From Pseudomonas viridiflava (GTDB lineage Bacteria; Pseudomonadota; Gammaproteobacteria; Pseudomonadales; Pseudomonadaceae): a DNA stretch of 64,000 nucleotides. Positions 38,789-46,794 of the stretch are shown here, in pieces. Under the pieces are notes generated by a model. That model was not told the DNA's origin, searched no databases, and saw only the letters and a list, made by a program, of their open reading frames with translations. Within the stretch, counting starts at the first letter, position 1. Every line of letters starts with the position of its first letter. The position numbers and the translations under genes were made by a program. The stretch covers positions 1 through 64,000 of the forward strand of contig NZ_UTBG01000026.1 of NCBI RefSeq assembly GCF_900580675.1, in the 5' to 3' direction.

Positions 38789-40123
38789 TTATCCTCGGAT
38801 CGCCCAGAAGGCCAGGTTCAAGCCCGGGAACTGCCCGGCGATGTGGAAAGCAAAACCGCCCGAGTTATTCAGTTGCTGCCAGTGCTCGCTGCCCCGGTCC
38901 AGCTCGTAATAAGTGCTGCCCGCGTGGTACGGGATCTGCCGTGGCGCCACCGGCAACGGCAGCAGGCCGATGCCCGGCAGTTGCAGGTTGACCATGTCGC
39001 GGATGTGCTCCACCGAGCCGACCTTGCTCTGTTGGCCGAAGCGCGCGCGCAGGGTTTCGCCGGGCACGTCGGCGCGCACCACGAGGATGAAACTGGCGCT
39101 GTCGAGCAAGGTTTTGTCGGCGAGCATCGCCACGTGAACGCCGTAGGCTTTCTCGACAATCGGGATCGGCGTGGCCTTGCTGTCGATCAGCATCGACAGC
39201 GCCTCGCGCAGCGCCGCCATCACCGGGGTGAAGCTCAAGGCCAGGTCGTCGTGCTGGTATTGCGGGTATTCCTGGGGGCGACGGCCTGCGGTGGAAAAGG
39301 TCGAGAATTCGCCGGCCAGGCTGACCAGTTCGCTGAAGAAGCGCTCCGGGTGCAACGGGCTCAACTGGCTGAAATGCTGGAGCAGCGGCTGCGCGCGGTT
39401 GACCAGTTGCAGCAGCATGAAGTCGGCGATTTCCGAAGCGCCACCGGCGCCCGAAGCGACCACGCGGCCCGCCAGGGCTTCGCCGCGCTGGTGCAGCAAG
39501 CCGAGCAGTTCGCTGCGAAACGCCGTCAGCGGTTTGCTCGCGGCGACGTCCAGGACGGGCGGGATGTACGTGTCATCCAGTACCAGCGCGCGGTCGGCGC
39601 GTTTTTCCTTGATGCGCACCAGGCCGATCGCGGCGTAATCGCTGATGCCATCCTGGGCGGTCAGCAGGCGCAACGCGCGGGAGCCCACGGCCACCGGCGC
39701 ACGGTTTTCGAACGGGGCATTGTCGTCGCGCACTTCGCGCACCTGGCTCACGTACCGCGCGGCGCCGAGGTCTTCGCCGTCGTCAACGGTGTCGCGCGCG
39801 CCCGCGCGCTTGAGCGGCAAGGCCAGGTACACCAGGCCGTCGCGCAGGGTGTCGTCGATATTCAGCGGGCTCGGCGCCAGGTCATCCTGAGGGATATTGA
39901 ACGGTGTGCCGTCGGGCAACAGGCCGCGCGCCGAGACGATCGCCAGCTTGCCCTGGGCCAGCAGGCCCTGGTCGATCAGCAACTCGGAAAAGCCCCAGGC
40001 ACCGGCCGACAACGGGCGGCTGCGGGCGTCGATCAGGTTTTCCAGGTAACGGTCATGCTGCTGGAAGTGCTGCGTTCCGATGAACATGCCTTCCGACCAG
40101 ACCACGCGATTGTTCCAGGACAT
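38789..40123 (-). CDS. tssK: T6SS baseplate subunit TssK
   Basis: The start at 40123 (MSWNNRVVWSEGMFIGTQHF) gives 444 aa, the family length; 44 extra in-frame codons upstream overlap tssJ and are rejected. The opening VVWSEGMFIGTQHFQQHDRY is the TssK signature. TssK is a trimeric adaptor that links the TssEFG wedges to the TssLM membrane complex and is related to phage receptor-binding proteins. Spacing to tssJ is 17 bases. Confidence 0.95.
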   Translation of the reverse strand: MSWNNRVVWSEGMFIGTQHFQQHDRYLENLIDARSRPLSAGAWGFSELLIDQGLLAQGKLAIVSARGLLPDGTPFNIPQDDLAPSPLNIDDTLRDGLVYLALPLKRAGARDTVDDGEDLGAARYVSQVREVRDDNAPFENRAPVAVGSRALRLLTAQDGISDYAAIGLVRIKEKRADRALVLDDTYIPPVLDVAASKPLTAFRSELLGLLHQRGEALAGRVVASGAGGASEIADFMLLQLVNRAQPLLQHFSQLSPLHPERFFSELVSLAGEFSTFSTAGRRPQEYPQYQHDDLALSFTPVMAALREALSMLIDSKATPIPIVEKAYGVHVAMLADKTLLDSASFILVVRADVPGETLRARFGQQSKVGSVEHIRDMVNLQLPGIGLLPLPVAPRQIPYHAGSTYYELDRGSEHWQQLNNSGGFAFHIAGQFPGLNLAFWAIRG

Positions 40124-40140
40124 GGGGGCTCCGATTGCTC

Positions 40141-40650
40141 TTATTGGGCAGGGCTGGATGGGGTGACCACGACGTCGGCGCGCACGGCACGCACATCGAG
40201 GCTGATCTGGTATTCGGTGTATTGGCGCGGCGGCACGCTGATCACCGTGCGCCATTGCGCGCGGTCCAGTTCGCGGTAGCCCACCAGCAAGCCGATCTGG
40301 CGTGTGGACGGGTCAAGGTCGCGCTGGATGCTCAGTTGCTGGCCGGGCTGCACCATCACTTCGTCCTGGTCCAGCAGGTCCAGGCCGAGGGTGGATTGGG
40401 CGCGGTCAGCCAGAGCAAAGTAATCGGAGCGGCCAAAGGTGGCGGCGTTTTTCAGTTCGAAGATGCGAACCCGCACCGGCGCGGCCTGGCCATTGGCGCC
40501 GGGGTTGAGCCCGGCAATCGCGTGGAAGTGCAACTCGACGGCGGCGGTGTCCGCGCCAGCCTCGACGGCGGCGTCGGGTGTGGCGGCATCCTTGGCACAC
40601 GCCGTCAGCAGCAGCGCGGTGGCGGCTGCGAGTAAAAACCTGGGAATCAT
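40141..40650 (-). CDS. tssJ: T6SS outer-membrane lipoprotein TssJ
   Basis: A 169-aa lipoprotein with lipobox LLTAC (Cys at residue 18) followed by Ala-Lys, consistent with outer-membrane sorting. The mature domain has the beta-sandwich pattern of TssJ (VELHFHAIAGLNPGANGQAA, VRVRIFELKNAATF). It binds the periplasmic end of TssM and anchors the membrane complex to the outer membrane. It lies between fha and tssK as in HSI-I. Confidence 0.93.
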   Translation of the reverse strand: MIPRFLLAAATALLLTACAKDAATPDAAVEAGADTAAVELHFHAIAGLNPGANGQAAPVRVRIFELKNAATFGRSDYFALADRAQSTLGLDLLDQDEVMVQPGQQLSIQRDLDPSTRQIGLLVGYRELDRAQWRTVISVPPRQYTEYQISLDVRAVRADVVVTPSSPAQ

Positions 40651-40704
40651 CCTGCGTCCTCAATGACGTACTTAGCTATCCGTTAATCCATTTAGTGCGT
40701 GTTG

Positions 40705-42039
40705 TCAGCGCCGTTGGCGTGCGCTGTGTTCTTCATAGGCCCGGCTGAATTCGCGGCCGAACAGGTCCTGGAAATCTTCCTGGGCCTCGCGGGAAATATT
40801 GCTGTAGAGCTCGGTGAACTGCTGCCAGTACTGCGCCTGGCGCGAGCCGTTGAAAATGCTCGAGAGCCCGCCGGGTTTGCCCATGCGCTCCTCCAGCTGG
40901 GCCGGTTCAAAGCGCGTGAGCAGGTGTTTGATCGCCGCCTCCACACCGGCCATCACCGCCAGTTGGTGGGCGCGCAGGTCGTCGAAACTGTCGCGCACGG
41001 CGATGTCCGGCGCCATAAACGCTTGGTTGCCATGACGCAGCAACAGCAGTAACGCTTCGTCGGCATTCGGCGCGAATTTCAACGGATTGTTTTCGGCGGG
41101 CTGGATCATGGTCTGCTGCATGCGGAACTCGCCCTTGATGCTCGCGCGGGCACGCAATACGTCGATCAGGCCTTCGACCATCAGCCGGTAACTGCGGCCG
41201 ATGTTTTCCATCTGGGCTTCAGCCTGAGCTTTGTCCAGGCGCAACTGATCGAGGCCCGCGCCGCGCAGGAAGGCTTGCAGCAGGTCGGGCTGCTGGCTGT
41301 CGGCCACGGGGAGCACTGGCTCGACCACGGGTGGCGGTTGGATGACGGGCGCGGGAGGTGGTGATGGCGGCGGCGGAGCGCTGACGACGGGCGGCGGCGT
41401 ATCGCCGAACAGGTCCCAGTCTTCGGGAATCACCGAGCCGGGCACCACGGGCTGCTCGATCACGGGCACCGCCACCGGGGTCGGTGGGCGGAAATCGTGT
41501 TGTTCGCAAGGCACGTGGTCCGCCACGGTCGGCGGCGGTACGGCGGTGGGGCTGAGGAAGTCGAACAGGTCGGGCAGTGTGTCCATCGATGAAGCGCCGT
41601 GGAACTGCGGGGCGATCACCGGCGCCTGCACGGGCTTGTTCGCCACGGCGCCCATCAAGGCTTCAAAGCTGTTCGGCGATTCACCGGCAAACGGCTGGCT
41701 GTCGACGGCCTGGACGTTGAAGTCGATACGCGCCTGAATCTCGTAATCGCCGATGCGGATCAACTCGCCATCTTGCAGTGGCTCGCTGTTGCCCCTGCGC
41801 AGGCGAATAGCCGCGTTAACCAACTCCACACCGTTTGTGCTGGTATCGGTTAAATAATAACGGCCCTCTTTGTATTGAATAACGCAATGTTGCGAAGACA
41901 CCAGGCGCTCGGGATCCGGCAACACCCAGTCATTATCCGAGCTGCGGCCGATAGCCATCGAGCCCTGATTCATGGACTTTTCCGAGCACTGCCCAGGGGT
42001 GATCTTGTGATAACTAGTGATAGTCAAACACAGCGACAT
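40705..42039 (-). CDS. fha: T6SS FHA-domain scaffold Fha (TagH)
   Basis: The start at 42039 (MSLCLTITSYHKITPGQCSE) is set by an AAGGAGG site just upstream; length 444 aa. An N-terminal forkhead-associated domain (about 25-95; GRSSDNDWVLPDP, SSQHCVIQ, TDTSTNGVELVN) binds phosphothreonine. A Pro-rich linker (about 190-260) leads to the C-terminal TagH domain (about 270-440). Fha is the target of PpkA and PppA and its phosphorylation starts T6SS assembly. It is first in the minus-strand arm. The ribosome binding site overlaps an RsmA-like motif. Confidence 0.93.
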   Translation of the reverse strand: MSLCLTITSYHKITPGQCSEKSMNQGSMAIGRSSDNDWVLPDPERLVSSQHCVIQYKEGRYYLTDTSTNGVELVNAAIRLRRGNSEPLQDGELIRIGDYEIQARIDFNVQAVDSQPFAGESPNSFEALMGAVANKPVQAPVIAPQFHGASSMDTLPDLFDFLSPTAVPPPTVADHVPCEQHDFRPPTPVAVPVIEQPVVPGSVIPEDWDLFGDTPPPVVSAPPPPSPPPAPVIQPPPVVEPVLPVADSQQPDLLQAFLRGAGLDQLRLDKAQAEAQMENIGRSYRLMVEGLIDVLRARASIKGEFRMQQTMIQPAENNPLKFAPNADEALLLLLRHGNQAFMAPDIAVRDSFDDLRAHQLAVMAGVEAAIKHLLTRFEPAQLEERMGKPGGLSSIFNGSRQAQYWQQFTELYSNISREAQEDFQDLFGREFSRAYEEHSARQRR

Positions 42040-42043
42040 CTTG

Positions 42044-42051
42044 CCTCCTTG
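42044..42051 (-). promoter_or_regulatory. RsmA/CsrA-like binding motif over the fha ribosome binding site
   Basis: The fha leader reads GCAAGGAGGCAAG on the minus strand. CAAGGAGG fits the RsmA/CsrA consensus CANGGANG exactly and covers the Shine-Dalgarno sequence five bases before the ATG. RsmA is known to repress HSI-I through the RetS/Gac pathway in P. aeruginosa; action here is inferred. Confidence 0.5.
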
Positions 42052-42320
42052 CTGATACTTCGCGCGCAGTCGATTCCCGGGACAGCGGTTCCCGAGAGAT
42101 CCCATCAGGCCGTGCAATCGACCTTCCACTGCCTGGTGTTGTCAGCATGATCGCTGATCTTAACGGGGCTCCATGACAAAAATCCTATCCCGGTGCGCCA
42201 TTCGACCCACCAGTCGCGCAGGTTGTTAAGCACCGCACATCTGTCACAGAGGGCGAATAGCTTACCTTGACAACGCCTAACTACTACACCAAAAATGCAC
42301 AACTTCTTGAATACCGATGA

Positions 42321-42336
42321 TGGCACATCAGTGGCA
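42321..42336 (+). promoter_or_regulatory. Candidate sigma-54 promoter for the tssA arm
   Basis: TGGCAC (42321-42326), five bases, then TGGCA (42332-42336) gives the required GG-N10-GC spacing of -24/-12 promoters (consensus TGGCAC-N5-TTGC), with one mismatch in the -12 box. Start of transcription would be near 42347, 86 bases before tssA. No sigma-54 activator gene is in the window. Confidence 0.45.
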
Positions 42337-42432
42337 TCTCGCTTATATGACCAAGAAAACATGCAAAGTTCCTCGCGCAACTAATGCATGCATTGCCCGC
42401 CATCTAACGGGCTGATAGGGAGATCAATTTCA

Positions 42433-43452
42433 GTGGATGTGCCGTTGCTGCTCACCGCCGTTTCCGCGACTTCGCCCTGTGGCGAAGACATGGAATATGA
42501 CGCGCAATTCCTGCAACTTGAGCGTGATGCCAAGGGCCAGCCCGAGCGCAGCATGGGGGACTCGATCCTGCCTGCCGAACCGCCGGAATGGCGCAGCATC
42601 CAGCAGCAAAGCCTCGACTTGTTGCAGCGCAGCAAAGACCTGCGCATCACCCACTTTCTGTTGCAAAGCGCCCTCGCCCTGCAGGGTGTGGCCGGGCTGG
42701 CCGACGCTCTCACGCTGATCAACGCGCTGCTGCGCGAGTACTGGGCCGACCTGCACCCGCGCCTGGATGCCGACGACCACAACGACCCCACCGTACGCAT
42801 CAACGCCCTGTCCGGTTTGACCAGCGACGCGACCATTCGCCTGCTGCGCGAAAGCATCCTCACACGCTCGCGCACCTTCGGCCCGGTGAGCCTGCGCGCC
42901 GCGTTGAACGCCGGCGGCCTGATGAGTTTCCCGGATGAGCAGCTCGGCGCGCAGCAGCTCAACGCGGCGTTCCTCGACAGCGACCCCGAGCAGCTGCAGG
43001 CCACCCGCGATGCCTTGGGCGCCGCGCGCGCGGCCTGCGAAGCCATCGAACAACAGGTCAGCGACCAGGTCGGTTCGGCCCAGGGCGTAGACCTCAGCCT
43101 GCTGAAGCAGCCGCTCAAGCAGGCCCTGCAAATCCTAAATCAAGCCGTGCCCGACACGGCCGGCAGCAGCGAACCCGAGGCCGTCAGTGACGACAATGCC
43201 CCCTCGGTCGACTTCGCCGCCGCCCCCGCAGCACCGCGCCCGACCGGCGACATCGCGACCCGTGATGACGTGCTGCGCAGCCTCGACAAGATCCTTGCGT
43301 ACTACACCCGGCACGAGCCTTCGAGCCCGTTGCCGGTGCTGTTGAACCGCGCGAAGCATCTGGTGCACGCCGACTTCGCGGCCATCGTGCGCAATCTGAT
43401 TCCCGACGGCATGTCCCAATTTGAAAACCTGCGCGGCCCGGACGGCGAGTAA
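42433..43452 (+). CDS. tssA: T6SS cap/baseplate protein TssA
   Basis: The GTG at 42433 is taken as the start because the protein then begins (V)DVPLLLTAVSATSPCGEDM, as TssA1 does, and GGGAG lies 10 bases upstream; length 339 aa. The N-terminal ImpA_N motif (CGEDMEYDAQFLQLE) is clear, and the C-terminal domain forms the ring multimer. TssA primes and caps the growing sheath. It is the first gene of the plus-strand arm. Confidence 0.92.
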   Translation: MDVPLLLTAVSATSPCGEDMEYDAQFLQLERDAKGQPERSMGDSILPAEPPEWRSIQQQSLDLLQRSKDLRITHFLLQSALALQGVAGLADALTLINALLREYWADLHPRLDADDHNDPTVRINALSGLTSDATIRLLRESILTRSRTFGPVSLRAALNAGGLMSFPDEQLGAQQLNAAFLDSDPEQLQATRDALGAARAACEAIEQQVSDQVGSAQGVDLSLLKQPLKQALQILNQAVPDTAGSSEPEAVSDDNAPSVDFAAAPAAPRPTGDIATRDDVLRSLDKILAYYTRHEPSSPLPVLLNRAKHLVHADFAAIVRNLIPDGMSQFENLRGPDGE

Positions 43453-43506
43453 ACCGCCCGACTGTGCAGTAACAACACCGTCGCTCAAGCGACCAGGAGC
43501 AGCAAC

Positions 43507-44013
43507 GTGGCGAAGCAAAGTTCTCAGAAATTCATCGCGCGCAACCGCGCGCCTCGAGTGCAGATCGAGTACGACGTCGAGCTCTACGGCGCCGAGAAAA
43601 AGGTCCAGCTGCCCTTCGTGATGGGTGTGATGGCCGACCTCGCCGGCAAGCCTGCCGAGCCGCTGGCGCCGGTAGCCGACCGCAAGTTTCTTGAAGTGGA
43701 CGTCGACAACTTCGACTCGCGCCTCAAGGCCATGCAGCCGCGCGTGGCGTTCCACGTACCGAACGAGCTGACCGGCGAAGGCAACCTGAGCCTGGACATC
43801 ACCTTCGAAAGCATGGACGACTTCAGCCCGGCCGCCGTGGCCCGCAAGGTCGACTCGCTGAACAAGCTGCTCGAAGCCCGCACCCAGTTGGCCAACCTGC
43901 TGACCTACATGGACGGCAAGACCGGCGCTGAAGAAATCATCATGAAAGCGATCAAGGACCCGGCACTGCTGCAGGCCCTTGCGAGCGCGCCGAAGCCGGC
44001 AGGGGAGCAGTAA
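43507..44013 (+). CDS. tssB: T6SS contractile sheath small subunit TssB (VipA)
   Basis: A 168-aa protein starting with GTG at 43507 behind a CAGGAG site (MAKQSSQKFIARNRAPRVQI). The VQIEYDVELYGAEKKVQLPF segment and the C-terminal helix that interlocks with TssC are typical of VipA. With TssC it builds the cytosolic contractile sheath. It lies two bases before tssC. Confidence 0.95.
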   Translation: MAKQSSQKFIARNRAPRVQIEYDVELYGAEKKVQLPFVMGVMADLAGKPAEPLAPVADRKFLEVDVDNFDSRLKAMQPRVAFHVPNELTGEGNLSLDITFESMDDFSPAAVARKVDSLNKLLEARTQLANLLTYMDGKTGAEEIIMKAIKDPALLQALASAPKPAGEQ

Positions 44014-44015
44014 TC

Positions 44016-45512
44016 ATGACTGACAATACCGCCCGCGAAGGCGCCCAGAACCTGGGCGCAACCGAGGAAACCAGCGAGTTCGCTTCGCTGTTGCTGCAAG
44101 AATTCAAGCCGAAGACCGAGCGTGCCCGCGAAGCCGTGGAAACCGCCGTGCGCACCCTGGCCGAGCAGGCCCTGGCGCAGACGGACCTGGTGTCCAACGA
44201 CGCGATCAAGTCGATCGAATCGATCATCGCCGCCATCGACGCCAAGCTCACCGCCCAGGTCAACCAGATCATCCATCACCAGGATTTCCAGCAGTTGGAA
44301 AGTGCCTGGCGTGGCCTGCACTACCTGGTCAACAACACCGAGAGCGATGAGCAACTGAAGATTCGCGTGCTCAACATCTCCAAGCCGGACCTGCACAAGA
44401 CCCTGAAGAAATTCAAGGGCACGGCGTGGGACCAGAGCCCGATCTTCAAGAAGATGTACGAAGAAGAATACGGCCAGTTCGGCGGCGAACCCTACGGCTG
44501 CCTGGTGGGCGATTACTACTTCGACCAGTCGCCACCCGACGTGGAACTGCTGGGCGAGCTGTCCAAAGTCTGCGCCGCCATGCACGCCCCGTTCATCGCT
44601 GCGGCCTCGCCGACCGTGATGGGCATGGGCTCGTGGCAGGAGCTGTCGAACCCGCGCGACCTGACCAAAATCTTCACCACCCCGGAATACGCCGGCTGGC
44701 GCTCGCTGCGTGAATCGGAAGACTCGCGCTACATCGGCCTGACCATGCCGCGCTTCCTGGCGCGCCTGCCGTATGGCGCCAAGACCGACCCGGTGGAAGC
44801 CTTCGCCTTCGAAGAAAACACCGACGGCGCCGACAGCTCCAAGTACACCTGGGCCAACGCCGCCTATGCGATGGCGGTGAACATCAACCGCTCGTTCAAA
44901 CACTACGGCTGGTGCTCGCGCATCCGCGGCGTGGAGTCCGGCGGTGAAGTGGAAAACCTGCCGGCCCACACGTTCCCTACCGATGACGGTGGCGTGGACA
45001 TGAAGTGCCCGACCGAAATCGCGATCAGCGACCGCCGTGAAGCGGAGCTGGCGAAGAACGGTTTCATGCCGCTGCTGCACAAGAAAAACACCGACTTCGC
45101 CGCGTTCATTGGCGCGCAGTCGTTGCAGAAACCGGCCGAATACGATGACCCGGACGCCACCGCCAACGCCAACCTGGCCGCGCGCCTGCCGTACCTGTTC
45201 GCCACCTGCCGTTTCGCCCACTACTTGAAGTGCATCGTGCGCGACAAGATCGGTTCCTTCAAAGAGAAGGACGAAATGCAGCGCTGGTTGCAGGACTGGA
45301 TCCTGAATTACGTCGACGGCGACCCGGCGCATTCCACCGAAACCACCAAGGCCCAGCACCCGTTGGCTGCAGCCGAAGTGATCGTGGAAGACGTCGAAGG
45401 CAACCCGGGTTACTACAACTCCAAGTTCTACCTGCGCCCGCACTACCAGCTCGAAGGGCTGACCGTGTCGCTGCGCCTGGTATCGAAGCTGCCTTCGGCC
45501 AAGAGCGCGTAA
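44016..45512 (+). CDS. tssC: T6SS contractile sheath large subunit TssC (VipB)
   Basis: A 498-aa protein with the VipB/EvpB motifs FQQLESAWRGLHYLV, FGGEPYGCLVGDYYF and PRFLARLPYG, and the C-terminal end that forms the outer sheath recognised by ClpV. With TssB it forms the six-start helical sheath that drives the Hcp tube. It is followed by a REP cluster and then hcp, so hcp may be read through or have its own promoter. Confidence 0.96.
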   Translation: MTDNTAREGAQNLGATEETSEFASLLLQEFKPKTERAREAVETAVRTLAEQALAQTDLVSNDAIKSIESIIAAIDAKLTAQVNQIIHHQDFQQLESAWRGLHYLVNNTESDEQLKIRVLNISKPDLHKTLKKFKGTAWDQSPIFKKMYEEEYGQFGGEPYGCLVGDYYFDQSPPDVELLGELSKVCAAMHAPFIAAASPTVMGMGSWQELSNPRDLTKIFTTPEYAGWRSLRESEDSRYIGLTMPRFLARLPYGAKTDPVEAFAFEENTDGADSSKYTWANAAYAMAVNINRSFKHYGWCSRIRGVESGGEVENLPAHTFPTDDGGVDMKCPTEIAISDRREAELAKNGFMPLLHKKNTDFAAFIGAQSLQKPAEYDDPDATANANLAARLPYLFATCRFAHYLKCIVRDKIGSFKEKDEMQRWLQDWILNYVDGDPAHSTETTKAQHPLAAAEVIVEDVEGNPGYYNSKFYLRPHYQLEGLTVSLRLVSKLPSAKSA

Positions 45513-45534
45513 GTAACTGTCGAACCGGCTCTTC

Positions 45535-45658
45535 TGTGGGAGCAGGGCTTGTGTGGGAGCGGGCTTGCTCGCGAATACGGTGGGTCAGTCGAAACATCTT
45601 AGGCTGATACACCGCTTTCGCGAGCAAGCCCGCTCCCACACAAGCGGGTTCCCACACA
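45535..45658. repeat. Composite REP/REPIN cluster between tssC and hcp
   Basis: A REPIN of the GGGAGCGGGCTTGCTCGCGAA type (arms about 45551-45576 and 45617-45641) is flanked outside by extra partial copies (TGTGGGAGCAGGGCTTG at 45535, AAGCGGGTTCCCACACA at 45642). The nested arms could form a long double hairpin in the tssC-hcp message. Confidence 0.9.
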
Positions 45659-45696
45659 ACCCAAATTCAGTGGCAAGAGCCACACAGGGAGAAAAC

Positions 45697-46185
45697 ATGG
45701 CTGTTGATATTTTCATCAAGATCGGCGACATCAAGGGCGAGTCCATGGACAAGGCCCACAAGGACGAAATCGACGTGCTGAACTGGAGCTGGGGCATGGC
45801 CCAGTCCGGCAACATGCACGTTGGCGGTGGCGGCGGCGCGGGCAAGGTGAATATCCAGGACCTGTCGCTGACCAAGTACGTCGACAAAGCCTCGCCGAAC
45901 CTGATGATGCACTGCGCCAGCGGCAAGCACATCGACAAGGTCAAGCTGACCGTGCGCAAGGCCGGTGGCGAAAGCCAGGTCGAATACATGGTGATCAACC
46001 TGGAAGAAGTGCTGGTCACGTCCCTGAGCACCGGCGGTTCGGGCAGCGATGATCGCCTGACCGAGAACGTCACCCTGAACTTCGCCCAAGTGATGGTCGA
46101 CTACCAGCCGCAGAAAGCCGACGGCACCAAAGACGGCGGCGCGATCAAGTTCGGTTGGAACATCCGTTCCAACACCAAACGCTGA
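45697..46185 (+). CDS. hcp: T6SS tube protein Hcp
   Basis: A 162-aa Hcp1-type protein (MAVDIFIKIGDIKGESMDKA), which forms hexameric rings stacked into the secreted inner tube and also chaperones small effectors in its lumen. The VDIFIKIGDIKGES start, DVLNWSWGMAQSG and GGSGSDDRLTENV are clear family signatures. A GGGAGA site precedes the ATG. It is insulated by REP sequences upstream and a small hairpin downstream, as expected for a highly expressed gene within the operon. Confidence 0.96.
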   Translation: MAVDIFIKIGDIKGESMDKAHKDEIDVLNWSWGMAQSGNMHVGGGGGAGKVNIQDLSLTKYVDKASPNLMMHCASGKHIDKVKLTVRKAGGESQVEYMVINLEEVLVTSLSTGGSGSDDRLTENVTLNFAQVMVDYQPQKADGTKDGGAIKFGWNIRSNTKR

Positions 46186-46197
46186 TAGCCCCTGTAG

Positions 46198-46216
46198 CCG
46201 TGGCCCTGCGCCACGG
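46198..46216 (+). terminator. Small stem-loop after hcp
   Basis: CCGTGGC (46198-46204) pairs with GCCACGG (46210-46216) around CCTGC, 13 bases after the hcp stop and without a T run. It may stabilise hcp mRNA or attenuate downstream transcription rather than end it. Confidence 0.45.
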
Positions 46217-46278
46217 CCGCAGACATCTGCCCCGCGCAAAAAACGTCCCTCTCACAACCCGTCCGTGGAGCTGCTTTG

Positions 46279-46794
46279 GTGGTAACTGAAATCGCTTCCC
46301 GCGACCGTCTGCAACCGTCCCTGCTGGACCGGTTGACCGACGACGACCCAACCAACCCCAAGGAAAGCGCCGACAAACGCGTGCTGTCCCTGACCCAATT
46401 GAAAGCCTCGGTTCTGCGCGACCTGGCGTGGCTGCTCAACACCACGTCGTTGCTGGATGCCGATGCCACGCTGCACACCCCGGCCGGTACGTCGGTGGTC
46501 AATTACGGCCTGCCGGCCCTCGCGGGCAACAGCGTTTCCAGCGTGGATATCAAAGCCCTGGAAGCCCTGATCTACCAGGCAATCGCCACCTTTGAGCCAC
46601 GCATTTTGCGCCACACCCTGCGCGTCAAAGCCCGTGTCGGCCATGGCGAAATGAACCACAACGCGCTGAGTTTCGAGATCGAAGGCGACCTGTGGGCGCA
46701 GCCGGTGCCATTGCGCCTGTTGCTGCAAACCGACCTCGACCTGGAATCCGGCCATGTACGTGTGGTCAACGCCGACCAGCGGAGGCGCCCATGA
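46279..46794 (+). CDS. tssE: T6SS baseplate subunit TssE
   Basis: A 171-aa gp25-like lysozyme-fold protein of the baseplate wedge. The GTG at 46279 is preferred since GGAG at 46267 is then eight bases away; a TTG three bases earlier is possible. [17 protein letters not shown] is the typical start of TssE, and [20 protein letters not shown] follows. The C-terminal segment ([20 protein letters not shown], first residue approximate) matches the gp25 domain. It overlaps tssF by four bases. tagJ, expected between hcp and tssE in HSI-I, is missing. Confidence 0.92.
   Translation: MVTEIASRDRLQPSLLDRLTDDDPTNPKESADKRVLSLTQLKASVLRDLAWLLNTTSLLDADATLHTPAGTSVVNYGLPALAGNSVSSVDIKALEALIYQAIATFEPRILRHTLRVKARVGHGEMNHNALSFEIEGDLWAQPVPLRLLLQTDLDLESGHVRVVNADQRRRP

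Larger units (their letters stand above)
42040..42432. other. Divergent control region between fha and tssA
   Basis: These 393 bases are noncoding and AT-richer than their surroundings. Visible signals: an RsmA-like motif over the fha ribosome binding site (42044-42051), a TTGACA (42267-42272) with a weak AAAAAT 18 bases later toward tssA, a sigma-54-like GG-N10-GC element (42321-42336), and a GCCCG/CGGGC hairpin at about 42398-42415 just before the tssA GGGAG ribosome binding site. Both arms of the T6SS must start transcription here. Confidence 0.75.

Noticed and set aside
42267-42296. Sigma-70 promoter (TTGACA, 18 bases, AAAAAT) toward tssA
   Set aside because: The -35 box is perfect but the -10 match is weak and the spacer long; noted in the control-region entry but not called as a promoter.
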